Source: Bryobacter aggregatus MPL3
GTDB lineage: Bacteria > Acidobacteriota > Terriglobia > Bryobacterales > Bryobacteraceae
NCBI RefSeq assembly: GCF_000702445.1
Contig: NZ_JNIF01000003.1
Location: 992,001-1,056,000, forward strand
Reading direction: 5' to 3'
DNA length: 64,000 bases
The translations under genes and the position numbers were made by a program. Positions 42,956 through 53,386 of the stretch are shown here, piece after piece (positions within the stretch are counted from its first letter, which is position 1; every line of letters starts with the position of its first letter). The notes beneath the pieces are model-generated. The model had not been told where the DNA came from. It made no database searches and saw only the letters and a list, made by a program, of their open reading frames with translations.

Positions 42956-45422
42956 CGCCCAGTGCGCCGAGTTGGTTCTCCACCCGCGCGAGATCTTCGC
43001 GCATTGCAGCATTGGACCGGTCCGCACTGATGATGGTCTGCAACAAGGTTTGCGCCATCTGGAATTCCTTCAGCGCCTTCTGCCGTTGCCGGAGCGCCGC
43101 ATAGACTTGTCCGAGTGCCTCGTGCGCCTCGGCGACTTCTCCCTGCGCTCCCGCATTCGAACGATTCATCGCCGCGAGCCGCTCCCGCATCGCCAGAGCC
43201 GACTCCACCATCGGCAGCGCTTCCCGCGACCGTCCGATGCTCAACAAAGCCTTCGCAGTACTCACCCGGTTGGTCTGGAGGAGGGTTCTGCTTCGGACCT
43301 CGCGGATATCCGCCCTCGCAACCTCCTCATAAATCATACGGCCCACCTCGAAATGATCAAGCGCTTCCTTCGTACGCCCCAGACTTTGCAAAATCGTTCC
43401 GAAGTTGGTGTGAGAAAGCCCGGCGCTCACTTGGAACTGCACATTCCCCCGGTCCCGCTCATAGAGGCGCAGGTCGATCTCGAGCGCCCGCTGATAATGA
43501 GCCAGACTTGCCGGCAGCGCATTCTCGTGCCTCTCAATGGAACCCATCCTCGAAAGAGCAAGCGACAGCGCCCTGAGATCGGCAACCTGATTCGGATTCT
43601 GAGCGACAACTTCTTCGAGCATCTGCAAGGCCTCGCGGCGGGTTTCGAGCACTCCCTGCCAATCTCCCATCTGGGACAAACTCCCGCTCAAGGAGGTCAG
43701 GTTGCTAGCCAGCGCACGCTTGCGAAGCAGATTCGTAGGATCGCCTTCAAACAGAGCCTGGCGGATGCCAAGCGCCTTCCGCTCATAAGAGAGCGCCGTA
43801 TTGGCATCGCCCATCACACGCAACGCAGCACTCAACCGGGAGTAACTCGAAGCCAATTGCTCGCTGGCTTTCTGAAACTCGGGTGCCTTCTTTGCATTCT
43901 TGCGAATCTCCATCCGCAGCATCTCGCTCTTGCGATAGCTCTGGAGCGCCTCAGCGATCTGCCCGAGATTCATCGTTCCAGGACGGCCCTGGATATCGCC
44001 AATTCTCTCGTAGGTCGCGGCAAGCTCTTCGCGTAATACGATGTCGGTGGTATCCTGCTTCGCCAACTCATCCAGGTAGCCCAGGGCGCTCTTCACCAAC
44101 TTGGCGCGCACCGGAGTGGCGCCCTGCAATGTAGACAGGGCTTCATCGGCGTCAAACACCAAGGTGTTCGCCAGATTCCGCAACTGGTCAAAACGCTGCT
44201 GCGCTTTCTCGTAATTCTTTTGCGCCAGGCGCTCCTGATAGAAGGCAGCACCCACCGCGAGAATGAGCGCGATACTCGCAAGAGTCGAGACCGCAACAAA
44301 GGCCCGGTTTCTGCGGATAAACTTTTGCAGCCGGTAGCCGTAGGTCTGCGGCCGCGCCGACACCGGGCGCAAGTGCAGATAGCGTTCAATATCCTCGCCC
44401 AGCGCATCGGCGCCGCGATAGCGATGAGAACGTTCAAACTCAAGCGCCTTTAGGCTGATATTGTCGAGATCCCCCGACAAGCGGCCATCACCGCTCACCT
44501 GGCTCGGCTTCGGCGGAGCTTCTTTACGCAGGTGTTCGAGAATCTCCTGCGTCGTCATGCCCGTAAAGTCGAAGGGCAGCTTGCCGCAGAGTAGAAAGAA
44601 CAGAATACGCCCGAGCGCATAGCAATCGCTCTCGATGCTCAGTGGCTCGCCGCGCAACTGTTCCGGACTGGCCCACCAGGGAGTCAGGGCCGGAGCCATC
44701 GTGATCGTATTCTGTACCGCTGGATCGGTGGTGTCTTTGCCCTGAATCAAGCGGGCAATGCCGAAATCCACCAGCTTGGCCCCCCCATCCCGGGTGACCA
44801 GAATATTGCTCGGCTTCAGATCGCCGTGGACGATCAGATTGCGGTGCGCGTAAGCAACGCCATCGCAAATGCGAGTGAAGAGCTCCAGACGGGCCGCGAG
44901 GCTTGGCTTCGTCTCCACCAGCCATTCCTCAAGATTCTGCGCATCGAGGTACTCGGTGACGAGATAAGGGACACCTTCACTGGTAACGCCGCCGTCCAGC
45001 AGACGCAGAATGTTCTCATGCGTGAGACGGGCCAGAATCTGGCGCTCCATGCGAAAGCGGCGAGAGAGATACTCGTGGTTACCGGCAAAGCGGATGACTT
45101 TGAGCGCCACCTGCATCGGGACGCCGTCCATCTCTTTGCTGGCCAGATAAACGCTGCCCATGCCGCCCTTGGCAATGAGCTTTTCTACTCGATAGTCGCC
45201 GACCCGGCGGCCTTCGAGAGTTTCGAGAAAGCCGCCCAGTTGCACTGGAGCGTCTTCCAGAAACTCGTCGGCTGCTTCAAAGCTTTCGAGCAGACTTTTG
45301 ACTTCGGCGATCAATTCCGCGTCGCCGCCGCTGGCCTCCTCAACGAAGGCGTCACGCCGCGACGCAGGCATCTCAGCCGCGTCATGGAGGATCTGTTTCA
45401 CCTGCTGCCAGCGGGTGTGCAC
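42912..45422 (-). CDS. Transmembrane Ser/Thr protein kinase with TPR tail
   Basis: The protein is 836 residues long. A PknB-like kinase domain has GGMGS (86-90), Lys108, and HGDLKPSN (199-206) with DFG (219-221). The catalytic loop is HGD rather than HRD, so it is a non-RD kinase, expected to be active without phosphorylation of the activation loop. A membrane segment lies near 375-395 (FVAVSTLASIALILAVGAAF), and the remainder is a long TPR-like helical array facing the outside. Family members with this layout regulate the adjacent ECF sigma factor in Acidobacteria and Planctomycetes. The start is GTG 45422, nine bases after the sigma gene. Confidence 0.9.
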   Translation of the reverse strand: MHTRWQQVKQILHDAAEMPASRRDAFVEEASGGDAELIAEVKSLLESFEAADEFLEDAPVQLGGFLETLEGRRVGDYRVEKLIAKGGMGSVYLASKEMDGVPMQVALKVIRFAGNHEYLSRRFRMERQILARLTHENILRLLDGGVTSEGVPYLVTEYLDAQNLEEWLVETKPSLAARLELFTRICDGVAYAHRNLIVHGDLKPSNILVTRDGGAKLVDFGIARLIQGKDTTDPAVQNTITMAPALTPWWASPEQLRGEPLSIESDCYALGRILFFLLCGKLPFDFTGMTTQEILEHLRKEAPPKPSQVSGDGRLSGDLDNISLKALEFERSHRYRGADALGEDIERYLHLRPVSARPQTYGYRLQKFIRRNRAFVAVSTLASIALILAVGAAFYQERLAQKNYEKAQQRFDQLRNLANTLVFDADEALSTLQGATPVRAKLVKSALGYLDELAKQDTTDIVLREELAATYERIGDIQGRPGTMNLGQIAEALQSYRKSEMLRMEIRKNAKKAPEFQKASEQLASSYSRLSAALRVMGDANTALSYERKALGIRQALFEGDPTNLLRKRALASNLTSLSGSLSQMGDWQGVLETRREALQMLEEVVAQNPNQVADLRALSLALSRMGSIERHENALPASLAHYQRALEIDLRLYERDRGNVQFQVSAGLSHTNFGTILQSLGRTKEALDHFEVGRMIYEEVARADIREVRSRTLLQTNRVSTAKALLSIGRSREALPMVESALAMRERLAAMNRSNAGAQGEVAEAHEALGQVYAALRQRQKALKEFQMAQTLLQTIISADRSNAAMREDLARVENQLGALGVKSSAASVPVASSQ

Positions 45423-45431
45423 ACATCCATA

Positions 45432-46067
45432 TTAAGACTCGTTGGATCCACCTCGGGTCAATTCGCGAAACAGCCATGCTTTCGCGCAAACCCAGTCGCG
45501 CTTGACCGTCGCGGGAGAGACGCCGACAATCGCCGCCGTCTCCTCAATCGACAGTCCGGCAAAGAATCGCAATTCTACAATTCTTGCCTGTTGGGGGTCG
45601 ACCTTGGCGAGCGTTTTCAGGCCATCGTCCAGTGCCAGAATCTCCCAGTTCCGCTTCTCAGGAACTCCAATCGCCTCATCCAGCGACAGAGCGGCAAAGC
45701 CGGAACCGCGTTTCTGGGCGCGCGTGGCGCGAATGTGATCGACAAGAATACGGCGGATCATCTGCGCCGCAATTCCAAAAAAGTGGGCTCGGCTCTTCCA
45801 ACTGACATCGCGCTGCTGGATCAGCTTCATGTACGCTTCGTGCACCAGAGCCGTCGCTTGCAGCGTATGGCCCGGATTTTCAAAGCGCATGTAACTGGCG
45901 GCCAAACGGCGCAGTTCGTCATAAACAAGCGGCAACAGATCGGCGAGCGCCTGGCGATTGCCATGCGACCAGCTCTGTAGCAATTGGGTGACGTCGTGGC
46001 CCGGTTCGTTCTGCTGGCCAGGGGTCCGGACGGGGGTTGCTTCCAAAATATCGGCCTCGAGAACCAT
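45432..46067 (-). CDS. ECF RNA polymerase sigma factor (kinase-associated type)
   Basis: The 211-residue protein contains sigma region 2 (LPLVYDELRRLAASYMRFENPGHT, WKSRAHFFGIAAQMIRRILVDHIR) and region 4 (LSIEETAAIVGVSPATVKRDW). It resembles the ECF group that accompanies TPR-bearing Ser/Thr kinases instead of anti-sigma factors. The kinase gene follows after nine bases, so a kinase-controlled response is likely. An inverted repeat TCTCA-TTTTA-TGAGA lies in the upstream region near 46124-46140; I have not assigned it. Confidence 0.92.
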   Translation of the reverse strand: MVLEADILEATPVRTPGQQNEPGHDVTQLLQSWSHGNRQALADLLPLVYDELRRLAASYMRFENPGHTLQATALVHEAYMKLIQQRDVSWKSRAHFFGIAAQMIRRILVDHIRATRAQKRGSGFAALSLDEAIGVPEKRNWEILALDDGLKTLAKVDPQQARIVELRFFAGLSIEETAAIVGVSPATVKRDWVCAKAWLFRELTRGGSNES

Positions 46068-46177
46068 GTGATGCGTTTCCTCTCAAATTAGGTACGCGTT
46101 GAAAGAGAAAACGTTCGGCTCAAGATCTCTCATTTTATGAGAAATGTTTCGATGAGAAAATAGAGACTCCACCTGAA

Positions 46178-47011
46178 GTGATCTCGACTCTCCATGGCAC
46201 GCTGCACAAACGCAACGATTTTGACTCCCACATCCTTACCGGAGAGCGGGAACTGGTCATCTATCTGCCTCCAGGCTATGAGCAGCGCCCATCCCAACGC
46301 TATCCGGTCATGTACTTCCATGACTCCCAGAACGTCTTTGAGCCCCATACGGCGTTCATCCCTGGGCAGTACTGGCAAGTCCCCGAAACAGCAGACCGCC
46401 TCATCACCGAGCAGCGCGTCGAGCCACTGATTCTGGTTGGCATCCCTCACGGCGGCACCCGGCGCATTGACGAGTTCACGCCCAGCCCGAATCCTCAGGA
46501 GCACTACGGCGGCCAGGCTGCGTCCTATGGACGCATGCTCGTAGAAGAGGTGATTCCCTTCATCGATCGGGACTACCGCACGCTTCCCGGCCCCAAACAC
46601 ACCGGCCTCGGCGGCAGTTCGCTCGGCGGCCTGGTGACCATCTATTTAGGCATCCGGTATCCCGAGGTGTTTGGCCGTCTTGCCGTCATGTCCCCATCGG
46701 TGTGGTGGGATTACCGGATGATCCTCAGAAAGATCGTCTCGATCACCCACAAGCACCGGGCCAAGCTCTGGCTCGACGTCGGCCTGCGCGAAGGAAATAA
46801 TCCAAAGGCAGTTTTGCGCGACGTGCGCCTGCTCCGCGACGTGCTGATGCACAAAGGATGGAAGGCCGGAAGCAATCTGTTCTATTACGAAGATCACGAA
46901 GGCGGCCACGACGAGCGCGCCTGGGCCGCCCGCGTGCCGTCCATGCTGCAGTTCCTGTTCCCCGGGGCCCGGCCGCGCATTGAGCTGCCAGACTCAGCTA
47001 GTTTCCGTTGA
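46178..47011 (+). CDS. Esterase/alpha-beta hydrolase of the enterochelin-esterase type
   Basis: The 277 residues form a PF00756-type hydrolase: ERELVIYLPPGYEQRPSQRYPVMYFHDSQNVFE, then the nucleophile Ser148 in GGSSLGGLVTIYLG, and a C-terminal His in YYEDHEGGHDERAW. It may cleave an ester such as a siderophore, acetyl or feruloyl ester; no signal peptide is evident. The start is GTG 46178. The end overlaps the convergent glycosyltransferase gene by 14 bases. Confidence 0.85.
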   Translation: MISTLHGTLHKRNDFDSHILTGERELVIYLPPGYEQRPSQRYPVMYFHDSQNVFEPHTAFIPGQYWQVPETADRLITEQRVEPLILVGIPHGGTRRIDEFTPSPNPQEHYGGQAASYGRMLVEEVIPFIDRDYRTLPGPKHTGLGGSSLGGLVTIYLGIRYPEVFGRLAVMSPSVWWDYRMILRKIVSITHKHRAKLWLDVGLREGNNPKAVLRDVRLLRDVLMHKGWKAGSNLFYYEDHEGGHDERAWAARVPSMLQFLFPGARPRIELPDSASFR

Positions 47012-48530
47012 TCGTGGCGACAGGTCCAGGAAGCACCACCTCATAGACGTGGCGATCGAGATATCCAGTTTGCTCCGCTTCCATCCGCAGGGAAATCGTG
47101 GCCCCATCATCCTTCAACTTCGGGAGCAACCAGTTTTCATGATCCGAAGGCATCGCAAAGACCAGGAATCGACGGTGTGTCGCTAAGAATTGCTCATAGG
47201 AAACGACTTGGCCTCGAATCGGGAAGAGTCGCTGGACATGTACGAGGCCCTCGAACATATTCGATTTGATGTAGTGCAAGGCGGCCTCGTTGTTGGTCAG
47301 ATAGAAAAGTCTCGCCGCAAGTTGCGTGGGTTCCCGCCGATCCATTTCGAGAAAGGTCATGCCGTTTGCCGTAATAAAGGGCAAGTTGGGCTCGATCTCA
47401 CGATATTGCAGCGAAACATTCCTGTACCTGCCCATCTGCATTCCAGTCAGCCCCTTGCTCCAGACAAACAAACCCACCAAAAGAACCGTGATGAGAAGTA
47501 CCGTACCTGGATTCCGAAGCAGGCGTGCCAAAATGGCGACCACCAGCAAGGTCACGCCCAGCATCGCGCCAATTCCATAGCGGCCAACAAACTGAATGCC
47601 CGAAATCATGCAATAGACGCCGACCAGCGCCGGCATGGCCAGCGTCGTCAGACAGAAGGCAAGCTCATGAGATCGAATGATCTTGCACCACGGCTTCCCC
47701 GAGTCCCGCACGGCATATCCGAGAACCACGACGATCCCCACCACCGGCAACAGAATCATCACCAGGGAGTAGTAAAAGGTCGAGAGCAAGGCCATCGTGG
47801 ACTCCAGGGCCGGGGAAAAACGCATGGAATGCGCCGTTCGTAATAAGGGAAAATATAGCGGCAGAATCAGCAGAGGCAAGAGGATCGCCAGCCAGATCCT
47901 GCGGTCCAGACGGCGGCGTTCTACGCTCCGAACCAGTTCCCCCACTCCGATTGCGGAGCCAAAAAGAGGAGCGAAACAATGGGTGAGAAATAGGGCCGCC
48001 AAGGAGACCGTCAGCCCGGTGTGCCATCGGCTCCAGCGCGGCCTCTCGATCGCCGCCAACCAGCAATACAATCCGCAGCAGAGCAACGCCAGCATCAGCG
48101 CATAGGGCCGCGCCTCGACAGCAAAATAAACCAACCAGACGCACCAGAAGACCGCCATCCCCATCAGTCCAAACAGCCCACCCAGTCTGTGCCGCACCAA
48201 CTGAAAGACCACCAAACTCGCCGCCACAAATGCCAGCAAGGATGGCACGCGCGCACTGAAATCAGAATCGCCCAGCAGCAGGATGCTGATCCTCACCAGG
48301 AGAAAGTTAAGGGGAGGCTGCAGATCCACCGTCTGTACACTCTCGAGAAATCGATCCCAGCTCGGCGACATCGCGATGTAATAGGTCACCAACTCGTCGT
48401 ACCAGAGAGGCCGCAGAGCGGCTGGAATCATCACCATCGCGAATACGGCGAGACAGAACAGCAGTGCCCATCGTGGATTGCGGTCGAGCGTAGCCACGAA
48501 TTCCAGAAATCGGTTCATCGTTTGCTCCAT
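46998..48530 (-). CDS. GT39-family membrane glycosyltransferase (ArnT/PMT-like)
   Basis: This 510-residue polytopic protein has about ten to twelve membrane helices and, early on, PLWYDELVTYYIAM, the acidic DE motif in the first extracytoplasmic loop of ArnT/PMT-like transferases. These use polyprenyl-phosphate sugars as donors. The end of the protein is soluble and of unknown type. The local polyprenol-dependent-type GT2 (51797) could supply its donor (inference). ATG 48530 and ATG 48518 are both possible starts. Confidence 0.8.
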   Translation of the reverse strand: MEQTMNRFLEFVATLDRNPRWALLFCLAVFAMVMIPAALRPLWYDELVTYYIAMSPSWDRFLESVQTVDLQPPLNFLLVRISILLLGDSDFSARVPSLLAFVAASLVVFQLVRHRLGGLFGLMGMAVFWCVWLVYFAVEARPYALMLALLCCGLYCWLAAIERPRWSRWHTGLTVSLAALFLTHCFAPLFGSAIGVGELVRSVERRRLDRRIWLAILLPLLILPLYFPLLRTAHSMRFSPALESTMALLSTFYYSLVMILLPVVGIVVVLGYAVRDSGKPWCKIIRSHELAFCLTTLAMPALVGVYCMISGIQFVGRYGIGAMLGVTLLVVAILARLLRNPGTVLLITVLLVGLFVWSKGLTGMQMGRYRNVSLQYREIEPNLPFITANGMTFLEMDRREPTQLAARLFYLTNNEAALHYIKSNMFEGLVHVQRLFPIRGQVVSYEQFLATHRRFLVFAMPSDHENWLLPKLKDDGATISLRMEAEQTGYLDRHVYEVVLPGPVATINGN

Positions 48531-48649
48531 CGGCCCCTCAACGATCCGTCATTAGGCAATCCGCCAAAGATCTAAGACTTTTCCCTTACGGAATTCACAG
48601 CTAGAACCTAACGTGCGGGCAGACAGCAGCCGATTATTCCTCCAGCATC

Positions 48650-49426
48650 ATGAAAGTCGTGATCCTTTGTGGCGGAATGGGAACCCGGTTGCGAGAAGAG
48701 ACAGAGTATCGGCCCAAACCGATGGTCGAAATCGGCGGCCGGCCGATCCTGTGGCACATCATGAAGTACTATTCGCACTTCGGCTTCCGGGATTTTGTGC
48801 TGTGTCTTGGCTATCGCGGCCAAGTGATCAAAGAATACTTCCTCAACTACGAGGCGATGAATAACGATTTCACCATCTGCCTGGGACAAACCAATCAGAT
48901 TCACTTCCACGAGCGACATCGGGAGCAAGGCTTCCACGTTACCCTAGCCGACACGGGGCTTGAGACCATGACTGGCGGCCGCATCCGCCGCGCAGCGAAG
49001 TATCTGGACGGCGACACCTTCATGATGACCTACGGCGACGGCCTCTCCAATATCGATCTCGGGGCGCTGCTCGCCTTCCATCAGTCCCATGGCCGCATCG
49101 CGACGGTCACCAGCGTCAACCCGCCGGTTCGCTATGGAATCCTCAGCACGACAGCAAGTGGCGAGGTCTCGAGCTTTCTTGAAAAACCAGTTTCGCGCGA
49201 TTGCGCCAGTGCAGGCTTCTTCATCTTCGATCGAAAGATCCTCGACTATATTGACTCCGACGAAACCGTGTTTGAGAACGGTCCTCTCGAGCAACTGACT
49301 GCCGACAAGCAACTGATGGCGTTTCGCCACGATGGCTTCTTCTTCGCGATGGACACCTATCGCGAATACTTGCAACTCAATGAACTCTGGCGCTCGGGCG
49401 AAGCACCCTGGAAGGTGTGGCAGTGA
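48650..49426 (+). CDS. rfbF: Glucose-1-phosphate cytidylyltransferase
   Basis: The 258-residue protein is RfbF/Ddh[20 protein letters not shown] at the N-terminus (nucleotide-binding), [16 protein letters not shown], and [10 protein letters not shown]. It makes CDP-glucose from CTP and glucose 1-phosphate. It is the first of a tight operon (rfbF, rfbG, rfbH, GT2), overlapping rfbG by one base. Confidence 0.95.
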   Translation: MKVVILCGGMGTRLREETEYRPKPMVEIGGRPILWHIMKYYSHFGFRDFVLCLGYRGQVIKEYFLNYEAMNNDFTICLGQTNQIHFHERHREQGFHVTLADTGLETMTGGRIRRAAKYLDGDTFMMTYGDGLSNIDLGALLAFHQSHGRIATVTSVNPPVRYGILSTTASGEVSSFLEKPVSRDCASAGFFIFDRKILDYIDSDETVFENGPLEQLTADKQLMAFRHDGFFFAMDTYREYLQLNELWRSGEAPWKVWQ

Positions 49427-50454
49427 TGCGAGGATTCTGGGACGCCCGGCCCGTCTTCGTCACCGGGGCGACCGGCCTGGTCGGCAGTTGGCTCGTCAAG
49501 GCACTGTTACGCCAGGGAGCTGAAGTTGTTTGCCTGGTTCGCGACAGCGTTCCCCAATCGGAATTGAACCAATCGGGGGACGCAGCCCGGGTTCGCCTCG
49601 TGCATGGCGACATCTGCAACCAGGCGCTCCTCGAACGCATTCTCGGCGAGTACGAAATCGATACCGTTTTTCACCTTGCCGCACAGACCATCGTCGGCGT
49701 GGCGAACCGGAATCCGGTCTCGACCTTTTCGTCCAACATCGAAGGCACCTGGGCGCTGCTCGAGGCGGCCCGCCGTGCGCCCTCAGTCCGCCAGATTGTT
49801 GTCGCGTCATCCGATAAAGCCTACGGTGACCAGGAAAAGCTTCCCTACGAAGAATCCACGCCGCTGGAAGGCCGCCATCCTTACGATGTCAGCAAGTCCT
49901 GTGCCGATCTGATCGCGCAATCCTACGCCCACACCTATCAGCTTCCAGTTGTCGTCACGCGTTGCGGCAACTTCTACGGCGGGGGCGATCTCAACTGGAA
50001 CCGCATCATCCCTGGCACCATTCGTTCGCTCCTCCGCAATGAGCCGCCCCTCATCCGCTCCGACGGTCAGTTCATCCGGGATTATTTCTTCGTTGAGGAT
50101 GGGGCTGCTGCTTATCTCCTCCTTGCCGAACGTCTCGCCGGCAACCGCTTGCTCATCGGCCACGCTTTTAACTTCTCCAATGAGTCCCAGGTGACGGTCA
50201 CGGATCTGGTTCGGCGCATCAGCCGTCTCATGGGTTCGCGTCTTGAGCCGCGCATCCTGAATCAGGCCTCCCATGAGATTCGAAATCAGCAGCTCAGCGC
50301 CGCCAAGGCCAGAGAGATGCTGTCCTGGTCACCGCTCTTTAGCTTGGACCAGGGTCTCGAGCTGACGATCGCTTGGTACCGCCAATGGAATGAGCAGCGT
50401 AACCAATCCAGTCATGCCGCCGACGTCCATACGCTCGCAACGGTGCTCCGATGA
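49426..50454 (+). CDS. rfbG: CDP-glucose 4,6-dehydratase
   Basis: An extended SDR of 342 residues with [20 protein letters not shown], a [10 protein letters not shown] active site (Tyr/Lys), [15 protein letters not shown] and a C-terminal [10 protein letters not shown]. It converts CDP-glucose to CDP-4-keto-6-deoxyglucose. The neighbours rfbF and rfbH specify the CDP route over dTDP or GDP. I use ATG 49426 (TGATG overlap with rfbF) though GTG 49417 is also in frame. Confidence 0.94.
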   Translation: MRGFWDARPVFVTGATGLVGSWLVKALLRQGAEVVCLVRDSVPQSELNQSGDAARVRLVHGDICNQALLERILGEYEIDTVFHLAAQTIVGVANRNPVSTFSSNIEGTWALLEAARRAPSVRQIVVASSDKAYGDQEKLPYEESTPLEGRHPYDVSKSCADLIAQSYAHTYQLPVVVTRCGNFYGGGDLNWNRIIPGTIRSLLRNEPPLIRSDGQFIRDYFFVEDGAAAYLLLAERLAGNRLLIGHAFNFSNESQVTVTDLVRRISRLMGSRLEPRILNQASHEIRNQQLSAAKAREMLSWSPLFSLDQGLELTIAWYRQWNEQRNQSSHAADVHTLATVLR

Positions 50455-51800
50455 CAAACGCCAGCCTCCTTGTAAAGCCCCCCGTCTCCAAGCACCGCGA
50501 GGAGGAACTCCGCGGTCAAATTCGTGAACTCGTGCGGGAGTACCACGCCACCGCCTTCGCGCCCCAACCCTTCTCTCCAGGGACAAGCCAGATCCCGTTT
50601 GCTGGACGCGTCTTTGATGCAGAAGAGATCGAAACGCTGGTAGAGTCCTCTCTCGATTTCTGGCTTACCACCGGACGCTTTGCCCGCGAATTTGAGCGCG
50701 AGTTTGCTCGCTTTTACGGCCTCCGCAATGCCCTGCTCGTCAACAGCGGCTCCTCGGCCAACCTGCTGGCTCTGACTGCGCTCACCTCCCCGCGCCTCGG
50801 CGACCGCGCGCTCCTACCAGGCGACGAAGTCATCACGGTTGCTGCCGGCTTCCCTACCACGGTCAATCCCATCTTCCAGAATGGCTTGGTCCCCGTCTTT
50901 GTGGACGTCGAGATCCCCACCTATAACCTCGACACCAGTCTGCTGGACGCCGCACTCTCCAGCCGCACCCGGGCCGTCATGATCGCCCACACGCTGGGCA
51001 ATCCCTTCGACGCAGCAGCCGTCAGCGCCTTCTGCCGCAAGCACGATCTCTGGCTGATCGAGGATTGCTGCGATGCCGTCGGGTCCACCCTCAATGGGAA
51101 GCTCACCGGAACCTTTGGAGACCTTGCCACCGTCAGCTTCTACCCGGCACACCACATGACGATGGGCGAAGGCGGCTGCGTCCTCACAAACACTCCGCTG
51201 CTCAAAACTCTCGCCGAATCCTTCCGCGATTGGGGACGGGATTGCTGGTGTGAACCCGGCCGGGACAACACCTGTGGCAAACGTTTCGATTGGCAGCAAG
51301 GCGAACTCCCCTGCGGCTACGATCACAAGTACACCTATTCGCACATCGGCTACAACCTGAAGGTCACCGACATGCAGGCCGCCATCGGCGTGGCGCAGTT
51401 GAAGAAACTCCCCGGCTTTATCGAGGCGCGCCGTGCCAACTTCAACTCTCTCTACGCCTCCCTCAAGGACCTTGCAGATTTCCTCATCCTGCCTGAGGCC
51501 ACTACTGGCTCCAACCCAAGCTGGTTCGGCTTCCCCATCGCGGTCCGGCCCAGCTCACCGGTGTCGCGCAATGAGATCGTCCGTTTTCTCGAGAGCCGCA
51601 AGATCCAAACCCGTCTGCTCTTTGCAGGCAATCTCACTCGCCAGCCGGCCTATCTCGGAAAGCCCTTCCGCGTCGCGGGCCATCTCCATCGCACCGATAC
51701 GATCATGAATCACGTCTTCTGGATTGGCGTCTATCCCGGACTCAGCACAGCCCAGCTCGACTACATGCAAGCTTCCCTCCACGAGGTCTTTGCAGCGTGA
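50451..51800 (+). CDS. rfbH: CDP-4-keto-6-deoxyglucose 3-dehydrase (E1)
   Basis: The protein has 449 residues and is a PLP/PMP-fold enzyme. The catalytic lysine is replaced by histidine in [12 protein letters not shown] (His234-235), as in E1 of the 3,6-dideoxyhexose pathway. The iron-sulfur cysteines [11 protein letters not shown] fit the C-x-C-x7-C pattern. E1 needs an NADH reductase (E3, RfbI/DdhD) to complete the C3 deoxygenation; no such gene is in the window. It overlaps rfbG by four bases. Confidence 0.95.
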   Translation: MTNASLLVKPPVSKHREEELRGQIRELVREYHATAFAPQPFSPGTSQIPFAGRVFDAEEIETLVESSLDFWLTTGRFAREFEREFARFYGLRNALLVNSGSSANLLALTALTSPRLGDRALLPGDEVITVAAGFPTTVNPIFQNGLVPVFVDVEIPTYNLDTSLLDAALSSRTRAVMIAHTLGNPFDAAAVSAFCRKHDLWLIEDCCDAVGSTLNGKLTGTFGDLATVSFYPAHHMTMGEGGCVLTNTPLLKTLAESFRDWGRDCWCEPGRDNTCGKRFDWQQGELPCGYDHKYTYSHIGYNLKVTDMQAAIGVAQLKKLPGFIEARRANFNSLYASLKDLADFLILPEATTGSNPSWFGFPIAVRPSSPVSRNEIVRFLESRKIQTRLLFAGNLTRQPAYLGKPFRVAGHLHRTDTIMNHVFWIGVYPGLSTAQLDYMQASLHEVFAA

Positions 51801-52840
51801 GCCCAAAGAAGATCAGCATCGTCACTCCCTGCTTCAACGAGGAACTGAATGTCGGCGAACTGCACGCTCGCGTCCGCGCGGTGATGGCGCAGTTGCCGCA
51901 CTACAACTGGGAACATCTGTTCATTGACAATGCTTCTACCGATGGCACCGTCGAAATCCTGCGCGAGCTTGCCGCCAACGAGCCGCGCATCAAGGTCATC
52001 GTCAACACCCGCAACTTTGGTCCTTTGCGCTCCCCCGTCTACGGACTCCTCCAGGCCAGCGGCGACGCCATCATCCTCCTCTTCGCAGACCTGCAAGACC
52101 CACCGGAGTTACTCCTCGAGATGATCGCCGAGTGGGCCAGAGGCACTCCCGTCGTACTGCCCATCAAGGAAAGCAGCGATGAGAATCGCCTGATGTTCTG
52201 GGTACGCGGACTCTACTACCGCACCGTGCGCAAACTCGCACAGATGGAGACCTACGATAACTTCACTGGCTTCGGACTCTTCGACCGCAAAGTCATCGAC
52301 CTCGTCCGCAGCTTCAATGATCCCGACCCCTTCTTTCGCGGCATCATCTCCGAAATCGGCCTGCCGCATAAGAAGATCGCTTACAACCAGAAGCGCCGGC
52401 TACGCGGCTTCAGCAAGAATAATCTCTATGTGCTCTATGACACCGCGATGCTCGGCATCACGAATGTCTCAAAGGTCCCACTTCGGCTCTTTACCTTCTT
52501 TGGATTTGCTTGCGCCGGTCTTAGCATCCTCAGTTCTCTCGGCTACCTCATCTACAAATTGATCTACTGGGATCGTTTCAGTGTCGGCATGGCGCCCGTA
52601 GTCATCGGCTTCTTCTTTCTCACTTCGGTGCAACTGATCTTTGTTGGCATACTCTCGGAGTACATTTCGGCCATCCACGCCCAAGTCCTCCGCCGCCCGC
52701 TGACGGTGGAGAAAGAGCGGATCAACTTCGAAACGTCCGACCATCCCGGGTTCCTCACCCAGGATCTCCAAGCAATCTCACAGGCAACGATCACGCCGGC
52801 CAATCCCGAAGTGTCCGTGCGGACCGAAACCGCTCTCTAG
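51797..52840 (+). CDS. Family 2 glycosyltransferase with C-terminal membrane helices (DPM1/ArnC-like)
   Basis: The 347-residue protein has an N-terminal GT2 domain ([31 protein letters not shown] with the metal-binding acidic residues) and two C-terminal helices ([22 protein letters not shown] and [21 protein letters not shown]). Members transfer a sugar to polyprenyl phosphate. It could put a local sugar onto the lipid carrier used by the GT39-like protein at 46998. The start is GTG 51797, overlapping rfbH. Confidence 0.88.
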   Translation: MSPKKISIVTPCFNEELNVGELHARVRAVMAQLPHYNWEHLFIDNASTDGTVEILRELAANEPRIKVIVNTRNFGPLRSPVYGLLQASGDAIILLFADLQDPPELLLEMIAEWARGTPVVLPIKESSDENRLMFWVRGLYYRTVRKLAQMETYDNFTGFGLFDRKVIDLVRSFNDPDPFFRGIISEIGLPHKKIAYNQKRRLRGFSKNNLYVLYDTAMLGITNVSKVPLRLFTFFGFACAGLSILSSLGYLIYKLIYWDRFSVGMAPVVIGFFFLTSVQLIFVGILSEYISAIHAQVLRRPLTVEKERINFETSDHPGFLTQDLQAISQATITPANPEVSVRTETAL

Positions 52841-52842
52841 TG

Positions 52843-53381
52843 CTAGGCTGCCCAGGCAACTTGACGTTGAGCTGCCTCGGTTGCCACTTGTCCGGGATCA
52901 CCCTCATCCTCTCCCGTCAACAGCTGGATTTGAGCGGCCAGTGCACTCACTTGAGCTCGATCCTGCTCATCGGCCGGAGTGACATGGAGAGCCAACAGAT
53001 GGACCAGGGTATCTAGGCGATATGCACCTGAGTGCCTTTTTTCCTCTTGGCTCCGTCGTAGCCACCGCGCGCCCCGAGTTCCGGTGTCGACTGCAAGGTG
53101 CGGCTATCGAGAATTGCCGCGCTCGAATCCAACGCTGCGTCTGCTGATCAACCACCTCCCAAGGTGGCAGATCATTCGGCATCCAACGCCAAGGGGCTCC
53201 CGTTTTGATGATGTAGCGCAGCCCGTTGAAGACCTCTCGTAGATCATGGTTGTGCTGTGGTGCGGCTTCATCCAGCAAGGCCAGTTCGGGCGCCGCCCCC
53301 CATTCTTCGTCACTGAGCTCGGCCCGGCATCGCTTGCGGAGCCGGGGAAGCCATCCCTTCACCTTCTCAACAGTGAACAGC
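52843..53381 (-). pseudogene. Decayed IS5-family transposase remnant
   Basis: This covers the 546 bases between the GT2 and ThDP genes. In the minus-strand translation, the first part (LSDEEWGAAPEL, LREVFNGLRYIIKTGAPWRWMPNDLPPWEVV, TQRWIRA) is typical of IS5-family transposases. Then the frame jumps: [17 protein letters not shown] and [11 protein letters not shown] lie in another frame and end in a stop, and [23 protein letters not shown] in the third frame continues to a stop near 52843. About 50 residues between the first two blocks are missing. I did not detect terminal inverted repeats. It cannot encode an active transposase. Confidence 0.8.
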
Positions 53382-53386
53382 CGCCT

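Noticed and set aside
42159-44036. 625-codon plus-strand frame opposite the Ser/Thr kinase, running through gluQ in another frame
   Set aside because: Shadow of two well-supported genes; low-complexity Arg/Ser/Pro sequence.
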